From Rhodobacteraceae bacterium UBA3069 (GTDB lineage: Bacteria; Pseudomonadota; Alphaproteobacteria; Rhodobacterales; Rhodobacteraceae), in the NCBI GenBank assembly GCA_002366795.1, contig DFBX01000078.1, forward strand, positions 1 through 13,293: a stretch of DNA of 13,293 nt, given 5' to 3'. The translations under genes and the position numbers were made by a program. Below the pieces are notes generated by a model. That model worked only from the letters and a program-made list of their open reading frames with translations. It was not told the origin of the DNA and made no database searches. Positions 7,760-13,293 of this stretch are shown piece after piece. Position 1 is the first letter of the stretch. Every line of letters starts with the position of its first letter.

Positions 7760-7793
7760 CTTTCATTTTGCCCGAAATACTCCCGCCGGAGGC
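7760..7793 (-). repeat. Dispersed Rhodobacterales intergenic repeat
   Basis: Read on the minus strand, this starts GCCTCCGGCGGGAGTATTTC and ends in a purine-rich tail. From memory this is a common extragenic repeat in Rhodobacterales genomes (GCCTCCGGCGGG, then AT-rich, then AAGATGAAG-like). CTCC (7780-7783) and GGAG (7788-7791) can form a small hairpin. It lies seven bases after the ribE stop. It is followed by a second hairpin, CTTCCG/CGGAAG (7797-7802 with 7809-7814). Function is unknown; a role in 3'-end formation is possible. Confidence 0.55.
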
Positions 7794-7887
7794 ACCCTTC
7801 CGCGCAGCCGGAAGCTGACATATTCACGAATTGCATTGCGTTCCGCAAACGGGCAGTATCACTGCAAATTCCAAGGGAGGATAACCG

Positions 7888-8862
7888 ATGACGCTTCTAC
7901 GTCCCAGCCGCCGCGATATTCTGAAACTGGCCGCCATGGCCCCGGCCTTTGCTCTGCCCGCCGCCGCGCGTGCGCAGCTTGGCGCGCCCGCAGGCGCGAA
8001 CCCCGCGCATTTCCGTTTCACGCTTGGCGAGGCGAAGCTGACCATCCTGTCGGACGGGTATTTTTCCATGCCGACCACGGGGCTCGGCGTGAATGCCGAT
8101 CATGCCGAGGTCGCAGCCTTCCTTGAGGCGCATTTCCTGACGCCGGAGCAGGGCTATTCGCACACCAACCACCTGTTGGTAGAACTGGGCGACGCCAAGG
8201 TGCTGGTCGATGTCGGGTCCGGCAACCGCTGGTTCGACACCACGGGGCAACTGCTGGCCAATATGGAAGCGGCAGGCGTGGACCCGTCCGAGATCACCCA
8301 TGTGGTCATCACCCATGCCCACCCCGATCACATCTGGGGCATCCGCGACGATTTCGACGAGGCGATTTTTCCCGACGCGGAATACGTGATGGGCGAGGCG
8401 GAGCATGCCTATTGGATGCAGGACGACCTGGTGAACAAGGTCGAAGCGGCCGAACAGCAATTCGTCGTGGGCGCGGTGAATTCCATTTCCGTGGACGGGG
8501 TGGAATGGGCGCTGGCCAAGGACGGTCACGAGGTCGCGCCGGGCATCCGCCTGATCGATACCCCCGGACACACCCCCGGCCATATGAGCCTGGTCGTGGA
8601 ATCGGATGGCAAGCAACTGATGGCGCTGGGCGATTCCATGTCGCATATCCATACCAATTTCGAACGGCCCGAATGGTATAACGGCTTCGATCACGATGGC
8701 GATCTGACCGTGGCGACGCGCAAGCGTCTGCTGGATATGGCCGCCGCTGACCGGATGTCGGTGCTGGGCTATCACTTCCCGTTCCCCGGCGTCGGCCATG
8801 TGATGCGCGAGGGCGAGGGGTATCGTTTCATCCCCGCGCTGTGGCAATTCCCCAAGGGCTGA
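7888..8862 (+). CDS. Tat-exported metallo-beta-lactamase-fold hydrolase (methyl parathion hydrolase-like)
   Basis: A 324-residue precursor. The N terminus PSRRDILKLAAMAPAFALP is a twin-arginine signal (SRRDILK, hydrophobic core, likely cleavage ARA-Q at 29/30), so the folded enzyme is exported to the periplasm. All seven zinc ligands are present: H143, H145, D147 and H148 in THAHPDHIWG, H228 in DTPGHTPGH, D249 in LGDS and H296 in GYHFPFPG. Both ends resemble methyl parathion hydrolase (FRFTLGEAKLTILSDG early; FPGVGHVMREGEGYRFIP late). The natural substrate is unknown and could be a lactone or phosphotriester. GGGAGGA precedes the ATG by about eight bases. It lies 134 bases after ribE. TTGCAT (7831) and CAGTAT (7854), 17 bases apart, are a weak possible promoter. 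Confidence 0.9.
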   Translation: MTLLRPSRRDILKLAAMAPAFALPAAARAQLGAPAGANPAHFRFTLGEAKLTILSDGYFSMPTTGLGVNADHAEVAAFLEAHFLTPEQGYSHTNHLLVELGDAKVLVDVGSGNRWFDTTGQLLANMEAAGVDPSEITHVVITHAHPDHIWGIRDDFDEAIFPDAEYVMGEAEHAYWMQDDLVNKVEAAEQQFVVGAVNSISVDGVEWALAKDGHEVAPGIRLIDTPGHTPGHMSLVVESDGKQLMALGDSMSHIHTNFERPEWYNGFDHDGDLTVATRKRLLDMAAADRMSVLGYHFPFPGVGHVMREGEGYRFIPALWQFPKG

Positions 8863-8888
8863 GGCCGGGCACGCAAGCTGACCTTTCG

Positions 8889-8902
8889 TTGATCCGTATC
8901 AA
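8889..8902 (+). promoter_or_regulatory. Perfect FNR/FnrL binding site
   Basis: TTGAT-CCGT-ATCAA is an exact match to the FNR-family consensus TTGAT-N4-ATCAA, used by FnrL in Rhodobacterales. It is centred between 8895 and 8896. A class II FNR promoter places the site at -41.5, which predicts transcription from about 8937. The expected -10 position, 8925-8930, reads TAAAGC, a moderate match. The site is 26 bases beyond the hydrolase stop and 301 bases before ribBX. It could instead be used by a related CRP/FNR protein (DNR/NnrR type). Direction is inferred from the downstream terminator. Confidence 0.65.
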
Positions 8903-8936
8903 TGCAGGTGCCTGTTCTGCGGCGTAAAGCTAACAA

Positions 8937-9104
8937 AGGGTCGCGTTCGTGGCCCTTTGAAGGCGCTCTTGGATGCACCTGTATGCTTTTCGGCCCGCGT
9001 GGCGGGACGGGGCATTGTCAGGTGTCCTTTGCGGGAGGGCGGTTCGGCCTGTCCCGCACGCTGCGCCCGGCTTTGGAGGAGGAGCCGGGCGCAGTTCGTT
9101 TTTG
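8937..9104 (+). ncRNA. Candidate FNR-dependent small RNA (or structured ribBX leader)
   Basis: The 340 bases between the hydrolase and ribBX contain no recognisable protein gene but have ordered secondary structure. CAAAGGG (8934-8940) pairs with CCCTTTG (8953-8959). CCCGC (8994-8998) pairs with GCGGG (9002-9006). GCGGGA (9031-9036) pairs with TCCCGC (9052-9057), with an inner GGC/GCC. A very strong intrinsic terminator closes the stretch at 9061-9104. With the FNR box upstream, this predicts an RNA of about 168 nt induced at low oxygen, similar in arrangement to E. coli FnrS. The 5' end is inferred from FNR spacing only. Alternatives are a 3' UTR of the hydrolase transcript, or a leader whose terminator attenuates ribBX. 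It does not match the FMN riboswitch, 4.5S RNA or any other family I know. Confidence 0.4.
9061..9104 (+). terminator. Strong intrinsic terminator between hydrolase and ribBX
   Basis: CTGCGCCCGGCT (9061-9072) pairs perfectly with AGCCGGGCGCAG (9083-9094) around the 10-nt loop TTGGAGGAGG. It is followed by TTCGTTTTTG, a good T tract on the plus strand. It ends plus-strand transcription about 100 bases before ribBX. So ribBX must start from its own promoter downstream, or depend on read-through. Confidence 0.88.
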
Positions 9105-9148
9105 TCCTTCGATCTGACGCGCGTAAACCGCGACGTGTCGTCCCTCTG

Positions 9149-9158
9149 GCATATATGC
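9149..9158 (+). promoter_or_regulatory. GCATATATGC palindrome, possible -10 region of ribBX
   Basis: A 10-bp perfect palindrome lies in the 98 bases between the terminator and ribBX. TATATG inside it is a fair -10 hexamer and would give a leader of roughly 40 bases. No good -35 hexamer is present 17 bases upstream. A promoter is needed here because of the preceding terminator, but its exact position is uncertain. Confidence 0.25.
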
Positions 9159-9202
9159 GGGGCTTGGGGTATCCCGACGCCAACTGCTGACAGGGGGGCA
9201 CA

Positions 9203-10339
9203 ATGTCTGACACCGTTCCTTATGAAACACCCGGTCCCGTCGAAGAGAACTGGCGCGATGCCATTTCCCCGATCGAGGATATCATCGAAGATGCGCGCAA
9301 CGGGCGCATGTTCATCCTTGTGGACCACGAGGACCGCGAGAACGAGGGCGATCTGGTGATCCCTGCGCAGATGGCCACGCCCGAGGCGGTGAATTTCATG
9401 GCCAAGCACGGGCGCGGGCTGATCTGCCTGACCCTGACGGGCGAGCGCGTGGATGCGCTGGGCCTGTCGCTGATGTCCTCGCAGAACTCCAGCAGGCACG
9501 AAACCAACTTCACTGTGTCCATCGAGGCGCGCGAAGGGGTTTCCACCGGCATTAGCGCACATGACCGCGCGCGCACCATCGCCGTGGCGATTGACGCGGG
9601 CAAAGGCCAGCAGGACATCGCCACCCCCGGCCATGTCTTTCCGCTGCGCGCCCGCGAAGGCGGCGTGCTGGTCCGCGCCGGCCATACCGAGGCCGCCGTA
9701 GACGTGTCGCGCCTTGCGGGGCTGAACCCGTCAGGCGTGATCTGCGAGATCATGAAGGAAGACGGCGACATGGCGCGACTGCCCGACCTGGTGGCCTTCG
9801 CGCAGTTGCACGGGCTGAAAATCGGCACGATTTCCGACCTGATCGCCTATCGCCGCCGCCATGATAATCTGGTCAAGGTTCGCGCCGAAGAAACCGTGCA
9901 ATCGGAATTCGGCGGCGCATGGCAGATGCGCATTTACACTGATGAAACCCAGGGGGCCGAACATATCGCCCTGATCAAGGGCGACATTTCCGGTGACGAT
10001 CCGGTGCTGGTGCGGATGCACGCGCTGGACCCGCTGAAGGATATGGTCGGTGTCGGCGAGCCGGGGCGGGCGTTCGAATTCTCCGGCTCGATGAAACAGA
10101 TCGCCGCCGAGGGGCGCGGCATTGTCGTGCTGCTGCGCGACACCCATATGAAGCTGGACGCCGATGGCGAGGTCAGCCCGCAAACCCTGCGCCAATACGG
10201 GCTGGGGGCGCAGATCCTGTCCTCGCTTGGTCTTCACAAGCTGGAACTGCTGACCAATTCGCCCACGCCCAAGGTCGTCGGGCTGGAGGCATATGGTCTG
10301 GAAATCACCGGCACGCGCCGGATCGAAGGGGGGCACTAA
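9203..10339 (+). CDS. ribB: 3,4-dihydroxy-2-butanone-4-phosphate synthase with degenerate GTP cyclohydrolase II domain (RibBX)
   Basis: A 378-residue protein with RibBA layout. The N-terminal half (about 20-220) is DHBP synthase, which converts ribulose 5-phosphate to the four-carbon riboflavin precursor. Its motifs are intact: DHEDRENEGD (41-50), TGISAHDRART, TPGHVFPLRA (141-150), RAGHTEA (H161) and VICEIM. The C-terminal half (about 225-375) has the GTP cyclohydrolase II fold sequence. However, the zinc-binding cysteine segment is replaced by HALDPLKDMVG (273-283), there is no cysteine anywhere after residue 181, and the catalytic RQEGRGIGL motif reads RDTHMKLDA. GTP cyclohydrolase activity is therefore very unlikely. 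This matches the RibBX variant known in Proteobacteria. The ATG has AGGGGGG just upstream. ribH follows after three bases. Confidence 0.93.
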   Translation: MSDTVPYETPGPVEENWRDAISPIEDIIEDARNGRMFILVDHEDRENEGDLVIPAQMATPEAVNFMAKHGRGLICLTLTGERVDALGLSLMSSQNSSRHETNFTVSIEAREGVSTGISAHDRARTIAVAIDAGKGQQDIATPGHVFPLRAREGGVLVRAGHTEAAVDVSRLAGLNPSGVICEIMKEDGDMARLPDLVAFAQLHGLKIGTISDLIAYRRRHDNLVKVRAEETVQSEFGGAWQMRIYTDETQGAEHIALIKGDISGDDPVLVRMHALDPLKDMVGVGEPGRAFEFSGSMKQIAAEGRGIVVLLRDTHMKLDADGEVSPQTLRQYGLGAQILSSLGLHKLELLTNSPTPKVVGLEAYGLEITGTRRIEGGH

Positions 10340-10342
10340 GCC

Positions 10343-10894
10343 ATGGCCACCGCCGAACAACATTACATCCTGCCGCGCGGGTCTTTCGACAAGCCGGTTA
10401 AGATCCTGATCGTGGTCGCGCCTTACTACAAGGACATCGCCGACAACATGATCGCCGGCGCCCGCGCCGAGATCGAGGCATGGGGCGCAACCCATGACCT
10501 GATCGAAGTGCCCGGCGCATTGGAAGTGCCCACCGCCATCGGCATGGCCGAACGGATGAGCAATTTCGATGGCTATGTCGCCATCGGCTGCGTCATTCGC
10601 GGCGAGACCACGCATTACGACACGGTTTGCAACGATTCCAGCCGGGGCATCACCCTGCTGGGTCTTCAGGGGCTGTGCATCGGCAATGGCATCCTGACGG
10701 TCGAGACCCGCAAACAGGCCGAAGTGCGCGCCGATCCGTCGGATCAGAACAAGGGCGGCGGCGCGGCGGCTGCGGCCTTGCATCTGGTCGCGTTGGAACG
10801 TAAGTGGGGCGCTGCCCGCAAAGGGGTGGGGTTCACCCCCGCCAGTGACGAATACCAAATCGCGGGCGCAGCCAAGGGTAAACCCACCGCATGA
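10343..10894 (+). CDS. ribH: 6,7-dimethyl-8-ribityllumazine synthase
   Basis: A 183-residue lumazine synthase that condenses the pyrimidinedione with the butanone phosphate from RibB; the product is the RibE substrate. Family motifs are present: VPGALEVPTAIG (about 54-65), GCVIRGETTHYD with the general-acid histidine, NGILTVET, and DQNKGGGAAAAAL near the C terminus. Members usually assemble as pentamers or 60-mer capsids. It starts three bases after ribBX and its last four bases overlap the nusB start (ATGA at 10891-10894), so the three genes are translationally linked. The C-terminal tail beyond about residue 165 is somewhat longer than the minimal family. Confidence 0.96.
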   Translation: MATAEQHYILPRGSFDKPVKILIVVAPYYKDIADNMIAGARAEIEAWGATHDLIEVPGALEVPTAIGMAERMSNFDGYVAIGCVIRGETTHYDTVCNDSSRGITLLGLQGLCIGNGILTVETRKQAEVRADPSDQNKGGGAAAAALHLVALERKWGAARKGVGFTPASDEYQIAGAAKGKPTA

Positions 10895-11397
10895 CCGACG
10901 ACACCGACAACCGCGAAGGCGCGGCCCCGAAACCGCTTTCCGGCAACGCGAAACGCAAGATGCGCTCTGCCTCGCGGCTGTATGCCGTGCAGGCGCTGTT
11001 CCAGATGGAACATTCCGCCCAATCCGTGCCATCCGTGCGCAGCGAATTTCTGGATCACCGTTTCGGTGCGATCTATGAGGGCGACGAGATGCAGGAGGGC
11101 GACCCCGTCCTGTTTTCCGCCTTGCTGGAAAATGCCGTCAACTGGCAGGCGAAGATCGACCAGATGACCGACCGCGCATTGGTGGCGAAATGGCCGATCG
11201 ACCGGATCGACCCGACCCTGCGCGCGCTGTTCCGCGCCGCCGGGGCCGAACTGGTGATGGCCGAAACCCCGCCCAAGGTGGTGATCGTGGAATATGTCGG
11301 CGTGGCGCAGGCGTTCTTTCCCGAAGGAAAAGAGCCGAAATTCGTCAATGCCGTGCTGGATCACATGGCGCGCGAGGCGCAGCCGCAGGCGTTCTAG
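10891..11397 (+). CDS. nusB: Transcription antitermination protein NusB
   Basis: A 168-residue all-helical RNA-binding factor. With NusE (S10) it binds boxA and prevents premature termination of rRNA operons. Visible features are the RSASRLYAVQALFQME N-terminal helix (about 29-44), the central WPIDRIDPTLRALFRAAGAEL, and the conserved C-terminal VVIVEYVGVAQAF...KFVNAVLDHMA. An alphaproteobacterial N-terminal extension of about 25 polar residues precedes the core. The ribH-nusB ATGA overlap is widespread in bacteria. A strong terminator begins 25 bases after the stop and closes the operon. Confidence 0.97.
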   Translation: MTDDTDNREGAAPKPLSGNAKRKMRSASRLYAVQALFQMEHSAQSVPSVRSEFLDHRFGAIYEGDEMQEGDPVLFSALLENAVNWQAKIDQMTDRALVAKWPIDRIDPTLRALFRAAGAELVMAETPPKVVIVEYVGVAQAFFPEGKEPKFVNAVLDHMAREAQPQAF

Positions 11398-12175
11398 GCC
11401 TTCTACGTTTTATGAGACATTCAAAAGGGTGGGCCGCTGGCCCGCCCTTTTTCGTTGTATGTCGGGTTACAGTTCGGTCACCGTGACCCACGGCCAACAC
11501 CGACCCGGTGGGATTGCCCCCCGGCGCGCCGCCCAGCGGCACGTCGGTGATGGCCAGAACCAGATCCGTGACGCTGCCGCGCAGGGGGTCGGGCAGGACA
11601 ACCGAGGACGCCCCCGCATCCGGCAACACCCCAAGCGAGACAGGGGCATTGTCGCCCTTGATCCCCCACAGTTCCAGCACGCGGCCAGCGGGCGCGGAGC
11701 CATCGGTGCGGGTCAGGCGCAATTCGGCGGTGCCGGAATCATAGACCGCCAGCAACCACAGGCTTTGATCCTCGGCCGTGATTTCAGACACGTAAAGCGG
11801 CGCGGGCGTGGTCGGGGCAGGGGGCTGTGCCAGTTGCCAGGCCATGACCCCCGCCAGCGCGAGCGACGCAAAGGACAGCCCCTGCCACAGCCCCAGCCGT
11901 TGCAGCAGCGAGGGGCGACGGCGACGCGCTTCGGTCCCGAACATGCGTGTTCGCAGCGCGGATTTGACGGCGGTGCGCGGGGCGATATCGGGAAATTCGG
12001 CGTTCATCCCGGCCAGCCGGGTGGTCCATTCGGCGACCTGCGCGCGCAGGGCCGGCTCTGCCTCCAGCCGTGCCTCGAACGTGGCGTGTTGATCGGGGGG
12101 CAGAAGGCGCAGCACGTATTCCGCTGCCAGCTGGCGGTCATCGGGCAGGTCGGGGGAAAGCGGGGGATCGGTCAT
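11345..12175 (-). CDS. Anti-sigma factor, RskA type, apparently frameshifted at the C terminus
   Basis: Read literally this is 276 residues. It begins at the ATG overlapping the sigma-factor stop (ATGA, 12172-12175). The N-terminal part (about 10-90: LAAEYVLRLLPPDQHATFEARL...) is the cytoplasmic sigma-binding domain of RskA-like anti-sigma factors. One membrane helix lies at about 97-115 (LSFASLALAGVMAWQL). The periplasmic domain follows, with the family motif WLLAVYDSG...LELWGI. After VLAVG (residue 230, position 11486) the frame runs 46 unrelated residues through the terminator and into antisense nusB. Removing one base near 11485-11488 restores TVTEL and a stop at 11467 (235 residues), which fits the family. 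The shift is either a real mutation or a sequence error. Only the last few residues are affected, so function may survive. Confidence 0.85.
   Translation of the reverse strand: MTDPPLSPDLPDDRQLAAEYVLRLLPPDQHATFEARLEAEPALRAQVAEWTTRLAGMNAEFPDIAPRTAVKSALRTRMFGTEARRRRPSLLQRLGLWQGLSFASLALAGVMAWQLAQPPAPTTPAPLYVSEITAEDQSLWLLAVYDSGTAELRLTRTDGSAPAGRVLELWGIKGDNAPVSLGVLPDAGASSVVLPDPLRGSVTDLVLAITDVPLGGAPGGNPTGSVLAVGHGDRTVTRHTTKKGGPAAHPFECLIKRRRPRTPAAAPRAPCDPARH
11423..11452. terminator. Intrinsic terminator after nusB, shared with convergent anti-sigma gene
   Basis: AAAAGGGTGGGCC (11423-11435) pairs with GGCCCGCCCTTTT (11439-11451) around a three-base loop, with one G-U pair, and T's follow. On the minus strand the stem also ends in CCCTTTT, so it can serve both directions. 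It lies between nusB and the expected anti-sigma stop at 11467. Confidence 0.9.
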
Positions 12176-12720
12176 TGGGCCATACACTCCCGCAGGCTTT
12201 GCAAACTGCGACGCAGCCATGTCCGCATCGTGTTCAACGGCACCGCATGGCGCTGGGCCAGGTCGGCATAGCTTAGCCCGTCCAGATGGGCGCCGCGCAC
12301 CGCGCCGGCGCGGTCCGGTTCCAGTTCATCAAGGCATTCGGTGATCTTGCCCGCCTCTGACCGTGCGATGGCCGCCTGTTCCGGCGTCGGGCCAGAGGCG
12401 GGCAGGTTTTCATCAGGCTCTGCGCCGATCTCGGCCGTTGCGCGAATGCGGCGCAAGCGGTCGATGGCGCTGTTGCGCGCGATTGTGATCAGCCATGTCA
12501 TCGGGCTTGTCCCGTTGCTTGCGTAGCGGTCGGCGTGACGCCAGACCTTCATGTAGATCACTTGCAGAACGTCCTCTGCAATGGCCCTGTCCTTCAAGAT
12601 ACGCAGGCAGGTGCCGAAAAGTTTCGCGCTGGTGGCGTCGTGCAATGCGGAAAAGGCGTTGCGGTCGCCTAGGGCGATGCGGGCGATCATGTCCTCGATA
12701 TCTGCGAGTGTGGTGGGCAT
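12172..12720 (-). CDS. ECF-family RNA polymerase sigma factor
   Basis: A 182-residue group 4 sigma factor. Sigma-2 (about 22-92) includes AEDVLQVIYMKVWRHADRY and PMTWLITIARNSAIDRLRR, the core-binding and -10 recognition parts. Sigma-4 (about 125-180) includes the helix-turn-helix SYADLAQRHAVPLNTMRTWLRRSLQSLRECM for the -35 element. I chose ATG 12720 because it gives the usual N terminus and has AAGGA about 10 bases upstream. ATG 12750 and ATG 12807 in the same frame would add 10 or 29 residues without an SD or family support. The stop overlaps the anti-sigma start by four bases, the standard arrangement for a sigma held inactive by its membrane partner. The inducing signal cannot be read from the sequence, and I saw no clear autoregulatory promoter. 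Confidence 0.94.
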   Translation of the reverse strand: MPTTLADIEDMIARIALGDRNAFSALHDATSAKLFGTCLRILKDRAIAEDVLQVIYMKVWRHADRYASNGTSPMTWLITIARNSAIDRLRRIRATAEIGAEPDENLPASGPTPEQAAIARSEAGKITECLDELEPDRAGAVRGAHLDGLSYADLAQRHAVPLNTMRTWLRRSLQSLRECMAQ

Positions 12721-12926
12721 GAGGGTGCTGTCCTTGGCGACCACGGCCATATTTGGCCCGTTGAAGGCGCAGCTAGGCCGAAAGCCGGGGCGGGCAAGCC
12801 CGGCCATTCACGATTCACACGGAAAAGCGGCGGAGAGGCGCAAGAAATGCCTTTTTCGCAGGCTTGCCCTTGTTATCTGCTGGGAAAAGGATACCTTGAA
12901 CCGTGAAGCTGCCCGGAGGACGCACC

Positions 12927-13262
12927 ATGCCAAAGCTCATCCGAATGTATATCATCAACGTGGCCATCGGTTTCGGTATTGCCGCGCTGTTTGTCGGTAT
13001 GCTGCTGTGGTTCAACGTGGCGAACCTTTGGCATCTTGTCGCCCATTCCGATTCCGGCCTGCTGGCCGTCTTCATCCTGTGGCTTGCCAATGGCATCGTC
13101 TTTGCCGGTGTGCAATTCGCCATCGCCGTTATGCGGATGAAGGATGACGATGACGATGGCCCGCGCGGTGGCCGCAAGATTCCGATCCGGGTGGACACCA
13201 CCAAGATGATCCGCGTCCGCGCCGAAGCGCCCGCGAAAGCCGGACAGTACAAGCGTCTTTAA
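12927..13262 (+). CDS. Small two-helix membrane protein of unknown function
   Basis: A 111-residue protein. Two hydrophobic helices are predicted at about 8-28 (IINVAIGFGIAALFVGMLLW) and 44-68 (GLLAVFILWLANGIVFAGVQ), joined by a short loop. A cytoplasm-like tail follows, with an acidic run DDDDD (about 75-79) and then basic residues. ATG 12927 is chosen over the in-frame GTG at 12903 because GGAGG lies seven bases before it. I recall similar short proteins in Roseobacter genomes but no function. It is divergent from the ECF sigma gene, with 206 bases between the starts, so it could be a target of that sigma factor. No terminator is visible before the window ends. Confidence 0.75.
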   Translation: MPKLIRMYIINVAIGFGIAALFVGMLLWFNVANLWHLVAHSDSGLLAVFILWLANGIVFAGVQFAIAVMRMKDDDDDGPRGGRKIPIRVDTTKMIRVRAEAPAKAGQYKRL

Positions 13263-13293
13263 AGCACACCCTCCAGAATTCATGCGAGAATTG

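Noticed and set aside
8902..9117. Short open frames between the hydrolase and ribBX (71-128 codons)
   Set aside because: They cross the terminator stem, have Arg/Gly/Cys-rich shadow composition, and lack start signals; an RNA explanation fits better.
11294..12271. 325-codon plus-strand frame opposite the anti-sigma gene
   Set aside because: It crosses the nusB end, a terminator and the anti-sigma gene; low-complexity Gly/Arg composition indicates a shadow.
12784..12804. Terminator-like hairpin upstream of the sigma factor (GCCGGG/CCCGGC)
   Set aside because: No T tract on either side and located at a 5' end; it competes with an inner CGGGC/GCCCG stem.

Overview
The window looks like a high-GC chromosomal segment of a Rhodobacterales (Roseobacter/Rhodobacter-group) alphaproteobacterium. 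The support is gene content and order (nrdR-ribD, and ribBX-ribH-nusB), the character of the proteins, and an intergenic repeat I recognise from that order. No tRNA, rRNA or CRISPR array was seen.

Layout. Positions 1-204 hold the C-terminal end of an IS30-family transposase cut by the window edge. Positions 205-783 are non-coding. They contain three tandem 11-bp units that form TTAA-N7-TTAA-N7-TTAA (CtrA-like), several GC-rich hairpins, and a perfect DnaA box just before nrdR. nrdR and ribD (784-2355, + strand) form an operon. A minus-strand capsule block follows (kpsS, then an outer-membrane export lipoprotein, then kpsC; 2443-7024). It separates ribD from the other riboflavin genes. ribE (7157-7753) is divergent from kpsS. 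It is followed by a dispersed repeat and a Tat-exported metallo-beta-lactamase-fold hydrolase resembling methyl parathion hydrolase. Then comes a 340-base gap (8863-9202) and the operon ribBX-ribH-nusB (9203-11397), closed by a strong terminator. On the minus strand an ECF sigma factor and its RskA-type anti-sigma factor overlap by four bases (ATGA). The anti-sigma gene appears frameshifted in its last codons. The window ends with a small two-helix membrane protein of unknown function.

How the genes work together. RibD, RibB (N-terminal half of RibBX), RibH and RibE cover all riboflavin steps except GTP cyclohydrolase II. The C-terminal domain of the RibBA-like protein has lost the zinc cysteines, so an active RibA must be encoded elsewhere. 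KpsS and KpsC build the beta-Kdo linker on the lipid anchor of an ABC-transporter-dependent capsule, and the lipoprotein forms its outer-membrane exit. The inner-membrane transporter is not in this window.

The most interesting undescribed element is in the 8863-9202 gap. A perfect FNR/FnrL box (TTGAT-CCGT-ATCAA) is followed, at the spacing of a class II FNR promoter, by a structured stretch ending in a 12-bp-stem intrinsic terminator. This is a candidate oxygen-regulated small RNA of about 170 nt, or a regulated leader of ribBX.
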